A stretch of 64,000 nt of DNA from Paramyrothecium sp. XJ0827 (Eukaryota > Ascomycota > Sordariomycetes > Hypocreales > Stachybotryaceae): contig JAJFPB010000008.1 of NCBI GenBank assembly GCA_020881915.1, positions 2,418,001 through 2,482,000 of the forward strand. Reading direction: 5' to 3'. The notes beneath the pieces are model-generated. The model had not been told where the DNA came from. It ran no database searches and was given only the letters and a program-made list of their open reading frames with translations. This document shows positions 46,878 through 58,401 of the stretch, in pieces (positions within the stretch are counted from its first letter, which is position 1; every line of letters begins with the position of its first letter). The translations under genes were made by a program, and so were the position numbers.

Positions 46878-48611
46878 CTAAGGACACATCGCACGGCCTT
46901 CGTCCAATATCTGATTATAGGAGACGGGATTCACAACTCCACGCCTCAGCTTCAGATTTCGTAGAGTCTGTCGATAGCTCCAGTGCCCTTGCCACCTTTC
47001 TCTCTTTATCTCAAGAGTTTGGCCGGGTCGTATGTCTCGCACCATCCACCTCCAAGCTTCGAACACGGGATCAAAGAAACCCCCCTCTACGTCAAAGACG
47101 GCCATGAAGGTGATTCTCAGCTGTGGCTCTGATTCAAAGCGAAACACCCAATCATGAGTACGACCCTCTTCCGCTACAAAGTCCCACAGCTCCATCACTT
47201 TAAGCTTAGGCATATGGTAAAGGGCAGCGACACCCGCTGCGACGAGCAAACGACAACGGCGCCACGCAGGCCGCGGACCACACACTGTGGCGGCCGTCAG
47301 AGACAGGTGTTCCAAGTTTGGATAATGGTGAGCCTTCTGCAATTCTTCTCGCCAATTTCCGACATTCGGCCAGATTGTTCGGGAAGAAGTCTTTGGCATC
47401 GATATGAAAGGATGCGCTCAAATTCTTTAAGCTTAGGCAAGTCTTTGCCAAAGCCTTGGCCAAAACCCTTCGAGGCTTCCTCTCGGAGATGGCAGCGCCA
47501 TGAGGATGGAGTTTCTCATTGTAATCCTCGAATAGAGATAGTGTGTGTAGTGTTTTTGGCAAGCTCTTGGAGATCAAAAGCGAATAGCCTATTCAGGGGT
47601 TCGGTTAGTACGTCCAGACCAAGCACGTCGATAGATTAGACTTACCTGTTTCCAGTGCCAATCGATGGTCTTCGTCTATACCACGCCACTTCTCATGGCG
47701 AAATCGGTGAATATTTGTCAAGCTCTTTTCCAGCATCATTCGAAGCATTAAAAGGGATATATGGCGGAAGTAGTGTCTTCGAATCTCCAGTCCGGTGAGG
47801 GCCTCGACCATTGGAAGCTCTCCGAACTCGGTGATGCAGAGCTTGATAATCTTGCGCGCATGCACTGACTTGGGATGTCCTACAGTTGATAGAAGTCGTT
47901 TCTTTGCTTGAGTGCTGGCCTCGCCCAATCGGCTATTAGCCCACCCAGGGCAAGCGTCACTTGATTCCAACAGCAATCCCTCGTGACGCTTATAATCAGC
48001 AGCAAGGCCCTTGGGGACGAAATAGCCAGGAATATGGGGGAAACCTTTTGTGAAGCGCATTTCTCGAAAGGCATGTTCTCCATCACTGGGTGAGTATACT
48101 CCGAGGTCCAACGTGAGGTGGTCCCCCTTGTCCAGAAGGTCGGACCGCTTTTCCCATGTCGACAAGATATGCAGGAACCTCCAGATGGTTTCAAAGAAGA
48201 CTTTATCGTTCCTATTGATGGAATCTAGGGTCAGTACTAGGAGCAGAACTGAAGCAAGGTCCGATGCCTTCATAGGTAGGTAGGGAGCAAATACCTTTTG
48301 ATTGTAGCCTTGTCCTCCTCCGATTCACAAACGCTGCAGCCATACTCATCGAGTTTGATACGAAGTATGATTCTTTGAACTGCCCGGCGGCGTCTCTCAT
48401 TGCAGCTGACGATATCGATGAAGTCCTGGAAGCGACCTTGATCAAGGGCCAGTACCTTGAAGTTTTGCTGCTCAAATTGAAACTGCCATTCTTTGCAGAC
48501 GGTCGCACAGTGTGCACGTTGATACGACGCTACTGGCCATTCGGACTCTGGCGAAAGAAAATCGAATATAATGTGACGGACTTCCGCTGATAGCTGGGGC
48601 CAGCCAGTCAT
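46878..48611 (-). pseudogene. F-box-like (DUF6546-type) gene with a frameshift
   Basis: Exons 48611-48295, 48211-47646, 47589-46878 (introns 48294-48212 and 47645-47590). Starts MTGWPQLSAEVRHIIFDFLS, an F-box-like opening, then HCATVCKEWQFQFEQQNF and FRHISLLMLRMMLEKSLTNI. Exon 3 has KSLPKTLHTLSLFEDYNEKL, after which the frame must shift by one base near 47390-47400 to continue into HHYPNLEHLSLTA and the C-terminal block (HMPKLKVMELWDF, DVEGGFFDPVFEAWR), which end together at 46878. This layout matches a fungal F-box/DUF6546 family of unknown targets. One frameshift means recent decay or a sequencing error. Confidence 0.65.
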
Positions 48612-50893
48612 ATCTGCAGATTTTGACTCGACTGATTGCTGCAGGAGAAACGTCGGCGTCGTATGGTAACGATGTCTAGGATGGCAGAAGAAAGAAGTTT
48701 GAAAGGGTGGGGTGAGTCGTAAATATAGGTATATTTATGCCTTGAAAGTATATTCTCAGTAATCTTTACTCACCAGCCAACCTAAAACCTTGTTGGGCGC
48801 AAATTTTTAGTGGCTTCAAGCCACAGGCTGTGAAGGTTTTGGCGTGAGTGCTAAGCAATTCGTCTCGATGATGAGATACCGCTGTACAAAGGCTGATCCA
48901 ACTCCGGGCAGGCCGTGATTCCAGTCCTTGGTCTGGCTTCCCCTGATGATTGGACTTTACAAGGGAAGCCTAGATCGCGTTTATTGGTGTGGCTCAGCGA
49001 AAGTACGCCTTATGTGCGTAATGGTGGCACATACTCCCGAGTAAACCCATGGGAGCCAGTCTTATTGATAGTACAACAGCCCGCATGATATCTTAGCATG
49101 GTGAAATAACTAGGTAAGCACGCGAATAACCCCGGCTTCACCGTGCCGTAATAGCTCAAAGCGCATATATAGAGGTGGCTTGTATGTTGATCAGGCTATC
49201 TTGTCCGCCTTGTTGGATAGCCGAGTGGACGTCTTAGGTATCGTCATCACGGCCATATATCTCCATGCGCAGGATGCAAGATAGGGAATTAGCCCCTTTA
49301 AAGAGCTTCCCATTATGTATATATAACCACAGCATCTCCCCCAAACCTATATCTAAGGCAATTAAACTATTTATATTACTCCAACTTTATATTTTATATA
49401 TTAAAGGACTTTATAACCCAGCAATTAGTATATTTAGCTTCTAAAATAAGCATAGAGCCTAGTATATAGGACATATCTAATATAGAAACCCACTAAGCTT
49501 AACGGCCCCTGGTTTCATCTAACCTTCCTCACCTACTACGCTTCCGAGTCTCCAAGAGTTCGACTTTACTATTAAAGATATTGCTAGATTACAGGGGCCG
49601 CCCTCTTGCCCTCGAATATCACCTTTGCCGCCACCTAGCATGGATTAAAGTCTTCCTCTATCACCAGTACCTAGTAATGCTGCTAATTGAGACGGTTTAC
49701 GTCAAAAGGCAATACTAAATAGCAACGGAAATGATTATAGTTCTTTAGATGATAATAATCTTCTAACGATTAAGTAGCTTTTCAAGGAGGCAGCATAATA
49801 GAAAATACAGTCCGAAAGTTAATAGGATAATAAAATACCTATTATCTATTAGCCTATAAAGAGATATTACAAGGAAGATCAGTAGTCCGTTAGTAAGAAG
49901 GCAATATTAGTTACGAAGTAGCATAAGGACTATAAACTATAGTAGCAGAACTACAATACTTTGCCAAGACTTAGAGCACAAATAACACCCTTAGTATACT
50001 ACTTCTAAATTCTAGAAGATCAAGTAATTAATTTGCCCCTACTTTCTCCCGTTAATAGGAAGAAGCGAAGGGTCACAAATAAGTCTAAAAAGTATTCGAA
50101 GCCTACTAGGAATACGTAAGTATTATTAAGAAACCATTAACTAAGGACAGAAAAGGGAGATATTTATAAAGTAGTATATATCCTTACTTATTACAGATAT
50201 AAATTCTTTTTAGAATAGAAGCTTAATAGATCTTATAGATAGATTAAAAGCAGCAATATTTTAGATAAGGCAATAACTAAGGACTTCATAAAGAAGTACT
50301 CCAGTATTAATAAAGGGTTTAACTTTATATAGAGGCGGTTATACAAATGCGGGACTAAGTATCTATTATATATATACAGTTGCCTATTAAAGGAAGATTT
50401 CTGGGTTTCTAAATTACTAATAAGTCTAAAACGCCTTAAGCTCATGAAACTCAGTTTAGATTCAAATGGTACTATCTGAGTCACAGCTCTATATATAGGC
50501 TCCGCATTAATAGTCAATCAATCGGGTTTGGTAGAATTTTTAAGCTTATAGGCCGAGTTTTTTATTGACTAACCCTTTGAGTTGTTACTAGTTATGAGAC
50601 CTGCAGGGCTATACCATGGAGAGATGGCCCAGTTTTGGCACTGGAAGCCTAGAACTACTAGTGGCCCATTTCCTGGGCCGTGACCCATTCTGCTAAAGAG
50701 GACGAATGGCTCTTGTGAAGCTGGTAAGACCCTTAAACTAGGTTATTATTAAGATAGGTTATAATTCTAGGACCTAATGAAAACTTAAGTTAAAGACCTA
50801 TAAAATCAGGGTCTTACTATCTTTACTTCTGTGAATCAAAATCCAAGTCTCTTCGCCACCAGCACCTTGATTTCTACTTGACTAGTAACAATT
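48612..50893. other. Repeat-rich DNA, AT-rich from about 49330, no intact gene
   Basis: 48612-49330 is of normal composition with no supported frame. 49330-50540 is very AT-rich with many TAG/TAA words and looks like a RIP-degraded transposon I cannot name. 50540-50890 is mixed. Confidence 0.5.
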
Positions 50894-51328
50894 ATGCGTA
50901 GTCTAGAGGCAATTTTACTAGCCGCATTTGCGTGCTCGTATGTAACAGCCCGTCCCCATTCCAGTTCATCTAGCTCGCTACAGGTAGAGCTTTTTGGCGG
51001 CCCAGCTCGCCTATAGTCTGGAGATATACCTATCGATGGGCAGTAGCATAATATCAACACACAAGATCACTCTATCTCAAGGATTCACTATACATAGGGC
51101 GCTGACGTGGCCGAATTCAATTGTATGTTTTTCCCAACCATATCACTCGGAGACACTACACAGGATAATAGTGGCACCGAGGCCTGGGTTAACCTCGGAG
51201 CTCCTGGACCGATCAGCCACGTGTTGTGCCATGATACTCCGGCTAGCTATCTGTGCGGGGCCGAAGTAAATTACCTGCAGTTCAACGAATGTATCCCCTT
51301 GACAGAGCCTAGAACCAATGTATGTTAG
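50894..51328 (+). pseudogene. Secreted protein gene inactivated by three in-frame TAG codons
   Basis: From the ATG at 50894 to the TAG at 51326-51328 the same frame runs 145 codons. It opens with a good signal peptide (MRSLEAILLAAFACSYVTA) and ends with a segment holding five cysteines (FNCMF, VLCHD, YLCGAE, NECIP, NVC). Three TAG codons lie in between, near codons 41, 51 and 68. At least the first two sit where glutamine would fit (CAG to TAG), as expected from RIP in this AT-rich neighbourhood. An intron removing all three is possible but none with good signals was found. Confidence 0.55.
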
Positions 51329-52299
51329 CAGAGAACAGAATTCTACACGATGGTGCTATGTATGGGTACTTTAAGGTTGAGGGGAAAAGCGGGATTATTG
51401 GGGACATGAAGGAACTCCGCCAGATAGGGTGCTCAAGGATTCACGCGAAATGGTTGCAAACATGAAGTAGTAGGCCTGCCAAAATAAACTATTTGATTGT
51501 CGTCGCGCTCGAAGTCTGGTTAATTCTATTAGCCAATTGTAAGAACGGTCTCTAGGTTGTTTATATCAAAGAGAACATACAGGACAGTATAATTAATACA
51601 CAAGCCACAAGCCACATCTATATATTTAGCTATAAGTCATTCTAGTATAGTGAGTCAAGTGGTCACTAAAGAGAGCTCAAGATATATCAACATCATAACT
51701 TGAATATGTGTTTCTAATTAAGCCATCTTGAAACCATTAATGGAGGGCAATAATCCCCATGGGCTCGAGATAAATGGCTGGCAAAGTGTTCATCTATTCC
51801 TATAACTACCTAACAGTCATCGTAGGGGCATCGGAACGGCATTTAGATTCGTTCAAGGTGTTGCCTACGAATGTGCTTTGCTAGGCTATCCATGCGCCAT
51901 TTCTTCTGTCGTCGTGCTTCGCCAACTTCCAAATCCCGCCATCTGCAAAACGGGTAGTTTATTCCAAGCCTGATGGGGCCCTCTGAGGGCTTTTCTTTTA
52001 TGGCGACGTTATTACAGATCTTTGAATCTAGTTGACCAAGGGTTTGTGGCTGATTATTTATTGTTGACTTGGGCCTAGAAGGCCTTTCTTTGGTGTAATG
52101 TGGGCTTTCGCGTTATTTTCAGAGTTATACAAGCGCGCTCAAACAAGCCTTTTACGAAGTTAGAAAAACTTCTCTCGATTAGCAACATATAGGGCTTGGG
52201 AGAATAGGTATGCTACTTCTATATTAGACTAATAATAGTACAAACGCATCTTTCGTTAGCTTAATGCCGATCAGTTGCTAGGCGATTTCTTTACTATGT
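51329..52299. other. AT-rich, no gene seen
   Basis: No long frames. A short hairpin-forming stretch (GGGCCCTCTGAGGGC) lies near 51976-51990. Confidence 0.4.
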
Positions 52300-52920
52300 A
52301 TTATCTTATAAAATGCTGCAATTTCTTCTTTTAGACACTTAGACTCTAGTGTTTTTCTTTGCCCTATCCGGCCTTCTTTGCAGCTACATAAGATCGGTGA
52401 CCTTGTCTCTTGAGATCCTCTAATGCTTCCGACCTTCTTTAGTAATAATTAAGCAATATAGGGTCATTGCTGACCTCTCTCTTCTGTTCTTCTATTAATT
52501 CAGTTGGAGCCAATCTATGATGCGCAAGCCGGCCCATTAAATTAACGAAATCCATCTCTTGGTCCCCGCTACATATGATGGTTTGGGTATTATTGCCGAT
52601 AAAATCTATTATATAATATTGCATATAGGTAGAGGAATCCCCTAGCCTATGATTCATGGCTTGGTTCTGTTTCTCCGGCCCTAGAGCCTCTGTGAATGGT
52701 TAGCAAGCTTCAGACAGTGGGTAAATTTCTCCTTACGATTCAGCATTTTGCCAGATCCTCGACGGATATCGTAGAACTCAAGCGTCTTGGCATATATACG
52801 GGATGGCATCCATTGCTGACGCTTACTTGTGCCGAGCTCTAGGGACATTTCTGTCCAGGGTGCAATCCATATTCTTCGGCGCACTACTTCGTATAAGCCC
52901 TGGTTTTGGGGCCTCAGCTA
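52300..52920 (-). pseudogene. Relic of a DUF3435/FluG-type tyrosine recombinase
   Basis: Minus-strand pieces in order: RRRIWIAPWTEMSLELGT, RIYAKTLEFYDIRRGSGKML, KFTHCLKLANHSQRL, then after a stop and frameshift near 52680 MNHRLGDSSTYMQYYIIDFI, then LMGRLAHHRLAPTELIEEQK and RRSEALEDLKRQGH. The IRRGSG arginine, the NHRLGDSSTY histidine and the YY tyrosine fit box II of tyrosine recombinases as seen in fungal DUF3435 proteins. Stops (TAG, TAA) break the 3' part. The N-terminal half is not recognisable. DUF3435 proteins include the captains of Starship elements but also others. Confidence 0.6.
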
Positions 52921-53012
52921 ATAACACAATATGCGCGTAATGTCCAAGAACCTGGGCCAGGGAGCGAGGACGAGATTTGGGTTTCCCTAATTGCGGAAGT
53001 TATGGATTGGGT

Positions 53013-53213
53013 AGGCGGTCAGAGTAGGGATAAGATCCGGGGTATGACTAATAGGGAAGGCGGTGAGGACTAAGATAAGTTTTGGGATCGCCTATATTAG
53101 GCAGGCGGTGAGGGGAGTGAATAAATCTGGGAATGGCTGCTTTTGGGAATGATTGATTTAGGAAGGCGGTGAGTCACGTAAGCTTAAAATATATGGAAGT
53201 AGAAGGCGGTGAG
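53013..53213 (+). repeat. Spaced motif GGCGGTGAG, five copies
   Basis: Copies begin at 53013 (variant GGCGGTCAG), 53059, 53104, 53165 and 53205, spaced 46, 45, 61 and 40 bases. Sequence between copies is diverged, so this is an old, irregular tandem array. Confidence 0.5.
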
Positions 53214-53324
53214 TCCAAAGTCTGACTTAAGCAAGGCACGATTGTAGTAGATGGATTGATGCCTTAAGATGTGGTGGTATATTCATATAGAATCATATGC
53301 TAGTAGATTAGAAGTAGTGAGGGT

Positions 53325-53560
53325 TGTTGACCCTGGCCTGGATACTGCTGCCCTATATCCCTTCTGTAGTTACGTGGGATAGGGTGAGTTATAACATTGG
53401 GGAGGAAGGCATACGAGATAGTCACTCGGTAAAGGTTAATTGAAAATGGCCTGCCCCACTGTATAAATATAGAGAGATTAGGAAATATCAACAGGGAGTT
53501 AATAACTCTATTCTATAATAAAGAATTTCTTGCTATATCTCTTCCATACCTCCCAAACGC
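53325..53560 (+). other. LTR-like fragment (weak)
   Basis: Starts TGTTGACCCTGGCC, then has a TATAAATATAGAGAG promoter-like stretch (about 53462) and an AATAAAG signal (about 53517), the order seen in LTRs. No matching inverted end or target duplication was found. Confidence 0.25.
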
Positions 53561-55438
53561 CATAACCTCCACTCTCCTGGATCATCTAGATACCCATACG
53601 CTAACCCCCTTTTATACACCATCTTTCCTCGGACTCAGGCTCCACCACTCACTTTCCCTTCCGTTGGGAAGCATACTTTAACCCTAGTGTTATTGAGGCA
53701 GTATTAAGCAACAAGTGGATGCTCCGCCTGGCAAGACGCCCTACGAGATTCTCTATTTCCGTCCGCAGCAATAACCTAGCCTTGGAAGTCAGGCTAGGAC
53801 CTCGACACCCACGCCCACCTTTCCAATGTACACGGCCCTGTTGGGGCGGATAGGAAGAAGGAGGGGGGGAATTGAGGGGGAAGGGGCCATTGGATGACGC
53901 AAGCATCAAGGATTCCATCCAATTTTCTCGCCGAAGTGTTGTACATGGCTGACACAAGTAGCACATCGAAGCTACCATAGCAGGCAGGGCTGAGCATTGA
54001 GTGCTGTGGCCACGTCAGCATAACGGGGTTCGAACGAAAGCAGACGACACGACAGTATAAGGAGCTGAAAGGGGAGCCTAGCAGGATTCTCCCTAGAGTG
54101 TGGCTGTCGTAGGTGATGAAGATGGTAAATTGGCTCTGTTCTGGTCCTGTAGGCAACAGGGCAACCAGTATTCTTCACTATGCCATCCTCAATACACGCA
54201 TAGCCCATCAGGAGAGGCAGCATAGCCCAGGATTCCGCCCAGTGCGGCGTGCTGGCTGTCAGCCTTACATAGCCAACGGTCACTCCATTTAGAACCAAGT
54301 TCCTACAAAGCACCCCATATCAGCCCCCCCCTCTCGGAGTGGTCGGTGCTACTAATACCTGCTCCACGAGACCTGCTCGCAAGGGTTATGATTCTTTATG
54401 TGAATATCGATCTGTGCGATAACATCTATTGAGATGGTTGTAGCTCTGCATGCTGATGAGACGTAGCACCGTCCTTTTGTTCATGTCTCTGCCACCCTTA
54501 CCTATCAAGAAAAAGGGGCTGAGAAGGTTCTAATCTCTCTTTAGCTATGGATCCCTGTTCATCTCGGTGCCTCCGTTGGCGAGACTATTTCGGGCAACTT
54601 TTAAGCAGTTCATTGTCTTCCAGTCCTTCGGCTAATCCGAGCTGCGGGTATTATTTGGCTTTTGCCTAGGAGACCTCTGCCGTTATACTTGGAGTTCCGG
54701 AACCTAGCGTACACCCCGGGTGGGAGAGCCAGAGTATCACAGCCTGTGGCTGACTTTGGGGTGGCTGTACAGAACCATTGTGCCGCCTCCTAAGAGCTGT
54801 CCCTTGAACCTTGGGCGAAGGGATCATCTGCTCCGCCTCGGCTCCCCGCTGGCATAAGCGAATCGTAGCCTATCTTATCATAGTTGCCGCTGTTATTTTG
54901 CGCATTCCGTGACTTATAGAATGCAGGATAAGTCCCAGAGCCCGCATTAGTCTTAGCATATTCTATTCCACGCTAGCTATTGCAAGCACATGACAAGGCA
55001 TTTTCCCAAGGTAATGTTAGACTATTTATCCTTATTTACAGCATTATTATTCCTATCGCAAGCACCTGAGATTGCACTGACCTTATTGGTCAGTCTCTGG
55101 CAGGCCTTGAATATTGCCTCCTCGCGGCCGCCTCAGGTCGCGAAATTATTTAGCTATTCTATATAACGGTGGTAAGGTGTATACAGTAAATATCTCAAGA
55201 TGATAAAAAGCGCACATGGAACGAGTGGATCTAAATGTACAGCCATTCGGCCCTACCGAGATCGCGACATATGGACCAAAACAGGGACCCCTTGCTCAGG
55301 CAAGCTCAGCCTGGCTCACCACGGGCTCTCTGTTCGGCTCAGGCAGCTCAGGACAGCTCAGGTTAAAGCGGCATCTGCTCAGGTCCAGAAGTGGAAAAGG
55401 CAACAGTCGTTGTCAGTTTTGGTGTGGTATATACGTTG
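53561..55438. other. Repeat-like DNA, no supported gene
   Basis: Overlapping minus-strand frames at 53649-54313 may be a decayed gene, but no domain is recognised. The rest holds short frames only. Confidence 0.4.
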
Positions 55439-55858
55439 CTATGTCATAAAGGGAGGGAGGTTGCAGATATACCTGTCTAACTCATTCCTCAGGGCTCGAA
55501 ACACTTCATCATACTTTGTGAAGCATCCTTGTAAATTGATAAGATCATTGCTTCTCAAGATAGGCGGTGGATCGGGGGATTTATCATAATCCTGACGTGC
55601 CGAGACCAGCTTTTGGAGCTCCTCGCCCCGTCGAACACATTCTGGATAGCACACTATCAAGTGCAATGGGATTTGGTGCCTGTCGAATCTAGCTAAATGG
55701 TACTCTGCTGTTTTGATCAGACAGAGCCATTCGTCCAGGTTCTCTATACTGAATTGCCCGTCTCCGGCCTGCTGGTGAACTTGCCTCGCGATTTTTAGTG
55801 ATTCTGTGGCTGTGTGAACAAACCTGAGCACCACCGCTGCAACGTCGAGAGCTCCCAT
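55439..55858 (-). CDS. STAND/NLR-type N-terminal helical domain fragment
   Basis: The first ATG at 55858 gives MGALDVAAVVLRFVHTATES, then KIARQVHQQAG and a long helical stretch to the stop at 55439. The opening hydrophobic helix after a short start resembles N-terminal domains of fungal STAND/NLR-like and related signalling proteins. A donor-like site follows ELDR (AG/GTATAT), so the gene may continue in another exon, but no ATPase or repeat domain is present nearby. Likely a truncated gene or a lone effector domain. Confidence 0.4.
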   Translation of the reverse strand: MGALDVAAVVLRFVHTATESLKIARQVHQQAGDGQFSIENLDEWLCLIKTAEYHLARFDRHQIPLHLIVCYPECVRRGEELQKLVSARQDYDKSPDPPPILRSNDLINLQGCFTKYDEVFRALRNELDRYICNLPPFMT

Positions 55859-56297
55859 GTTTACTGGGAAGTGATGGACGGGTCCACGATGACTTTCAGC
55901 CGACAAGAATATGTTGAGCGGGGCTCGATCAAGGCTGATTTAAGAGTGAGGCTAGCACCTCCATCATGTAAGGCTTTATTGCATAATTTCACTCAGATGA
56001 TACCTTATGGCTCTCCAATGAAGCGAAGCAACCTCTGGAAATGACATAATCTTGTCACATGATGTTGCTGTATGGCTTATAACGGAATTTGGCTAAAGAT
56101 ATCGAATTATGCCTGAAGGCTACAGGATGCTGGCACAGCAAGCCGCTAGGCCATGAAGGAAAGAGCAAGAGCTGGACTGGTTGTTAAGCCTAGGAATTGA
56201 GATAATGATAGCATGTTCAACCTCCCCTAATTCCCCATCTCAGTGCCTATTTATACAAGTGATCGGTTCATAAGTCCAGAAATCAACACCTAATGAC
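55859..56297. other. Intergenic, no gene seen
   Basis: Between the STAND-like fragment and the 3' end of the minus-strand secreted protein gene. Confidence 0.5.
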
Positions 56298-56716
56298 TTA
56301 TTTTCCCGGGCAGCCTCGCCCCCAACCAGTGCTGAGCGCACAGCAATCCGCTTTCTGCAACATTGTCACTATGAAAGACCTCACGAAGAAATTGTTGAGG
56401 AAAAGCTTACGCATTGGTCCCAGGAGACGCCAAGGTCCGGGCAGATCTTGACAAACTCGCACGTAATCCATGTGTCGGCAAGGAATTTGGATTGGCGTTT
56501 ACATGCGCCCTTGGTCGAAAAGCAGCAGTCATTGGCCTCGGTACACTATACACGGCGGTCAATATTGTTTTCCAGGAGCGGTTTCGACAGTTTGCTACGA
56601 ACCTCGGCCACCGGATCTCTCTTCACCGTGGTAAGCCTGAGATCAAGCTTGGCAGCAGTGGCGGTCCCGACGGCGAGAGCCAAGATGGATGCAGTGGTCG
56701 CAAGTGAGAATTGCAT
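56298..56716 (-). CDS. Small secreted cysteine-rich protein A (paralogue of the gene at 57896)
   Basis: Exons 56716-56603, 56545-56411, 56354-56298 (introns 56602-56546 and 56410-56355); 101 residues. Signal peptide MQFSLATTASILALAVGTATA, then a KR site. The mature domain has ten cysteines including two CC pairs. Intron 1 ends right before the first cysteine and intron 2 right before KADCC, both in phase 0. The gene at 57896 has introns at the same two places and shares the motif x-ADCC-x4-TGWG-x2-CP, so they are paralogues. Reading through intron 1 would meet a TAG. The cysteine spacing suggests a knotted fold; function unknown. A TATA box is about 140 bases upstream. Confidence 0.78.
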
Positions 56717-56856
56717 TTTGAAGACGATAAATAACAGTAAGGAGTAGTGGTGATGAGCGAGGGTCAGTTGAAAGAGAACGTAGATATTGAGTAGTTGATT
56801 GGTAAAGATCCTGGACTTGTGAGAAACTTGAACGATGATAGGAAGGACACTGGAGG

Positions 56857-56863
56857 ATTTATA
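56857..56863 (-). promoter_or_regulatory. TATA box of secreted protein A
   Basis: TATAAAT on the minus strand, about 141 bases upstream of the ATG. Confidence 0.5.
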
Positions 56864-57729
56864 CTACTGAATCCTGTGTATTCCATTTCCAACAATGTCT
56901 CTTGTTCTCGGACATCGGGATAGGATGTCCATCTTCCCCTTGCATGAACTTGTAATCTATTACGCAGCTAAGCCACTTCTTGCTATAAACCTGAAGCTGA
57001 TTGAGTCGAGGTCCATCAATATACTCTTGATCAGCAACTACGTAAAGCTAACAGAGCCTGATAGGCAATTATCTTACTCAATCCCGCTGAGGACGCTAAC
57101 TTCAACTATTTCCGTCTCGGTATCGCATTTCGGGTCTGCATTTCTGTGATTTGCCTCAATTTTCATGCAGCGATGATCCGCCCTTCGACCGGGAATCGCC
57201 CAATGTCGCACCAGTCCTCGGTTATCACGGTGGTGGTCAGGGCGTCATTCAACACTTGCCATCATCTCATCCGGGTTCCGGCCTAGCCTCAGCCCTAGGA
57301 CCAGGGGCCAAGTGGGTACGACGTCTCGACCATCCCATTTAAATAACAGACGCCTTACCGTAAGACGGTCATTCCCGCGAAAACACACTGAAATAGAGTT
57401 TGATCCGGTGAACCATTCTTCTATGCCCCTGGGGCTAGTCGGACCTGTAAGGGTCAAGCAGGTCTCGTCTGGATAGGATTTACAGAGCGTTTCAACGGCA
57501 CATCGGCGTCTAGCATGATCGGTTCGGACCATTGTGAAGAGTCCGAGAGTGTGGCAGCGCATTCCTCATTTAGATTTTAATATCAACAGACTTGCGATTC
57601 TGACTCGTGCCTCCTAATTATCGTCAGGTAGAGGATAGACTGTCCTAGGGAGCAGGAAAACTTCGTAATGTTTTTCAGACTGTGGAGTCACAAACCATGG
57701 ATATGATTGTCAGTCAAGGTTGGCAAAAG
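56864..57729. other. Divergent promoter between the two secreted protein genes
   Basis: About 1.18 kb separates the two ATGs. Short frames on both strands are not supported. Shared regulation is possible. Confidence 0.5.
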
Positions 57730-57736
57730 TATAAAG
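57730..57736 (+). promoter_or_regulatory. TATA box of secreted protein B
   Basis: TATAAAG about 166 bases upstream of the ATG at 57896. Confidence 0.5.
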
Positions 57737-57895
57737 CTGGATCAGTGTCGCCTTGTTGCTCAACTCCTCTGCATCAAGGCATTTCCGACCACAAACTTCT
57801 TTCGGTACTTCCGCACACAAACCTTCACCTCGTCATTCCATACAAGCACAGTCTCGAACATACACAATTCCTTAACTCCCCTCCGAACAAGCATC

Positions 57896-58303
57896 ATGAA
57901 GTTCTTCCAATCCATTGCTCTTCTCGCGCTGTCTACAGCTGCATATGCTGCTGTGCGTCGCAGTCCTCCTCCCCTTAATCTAGAGCATTTTTGCTAACAT
58001 GTCCCTGAAGTGCACAATTGATGGCACCGACCCAAACTGCTGCTGGGGCGGTGACCAAGGCTCTGATGCTTGTTCGCGTCAAAACGGTGGCATGGGCTGC
58101 ATCATAGGCGCCGAAGCAAAGAACTTTTGCATGAATATGGGCATCCCCAATTCGAAATGCGTACGTTGCTTCTAAGTGCACCAGACTTCAGGATACTAAC
58201 ATAAGTCAAGGATGCGGATTGCTGCGATACACGGACTGGTTGGGGAAAGCCGTGCCCCAAGGGAAAGAATAGGTGTGATGAGGATTCTGGTTGCCCTTAT
58301 TGA
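57896..58303 (+). CDS. Small secreted cysteine-rich protein B
   Basis: Exons 57896-57952, 58011-58160, 58211-58303 (introns 57953-58010 with a GCTAAC branch site, and 58161-58210); 99 residues. Exon 1 encodes just the signal peptide MKFFQSIALLALSTAAYAA. The mature domain starts CTIDGTDPNCC and has twelve cysteines, ending with DADCCDTRTGWGKPCP and a short extra tail with CDEDSGCPY. Unspliced reading stops at once in intron 1. Same two intron positions and phases as protein A. Candidate effector or defence-type peptide; no named family recognised. Its 3' end is 98 bases from the pectin lyase gene's 3' end (convergent). Confidence 0.8.
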
Positions 58304-58401
58304 TGGAAGCAGGACAGTTACAGGTAACCAGGTGCTTGTGTTATCAAATTGGATCTCAATAAATTGCCTTAGTTCAAAGTTCCCCTTGACTCCCATCATA
58401 G

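Noticed and set aside
53013..53213. CRISPR-like spaced repeats
   Set aside because: Fungal nuclear DNA, spacing uneven, only nine bases conserved.
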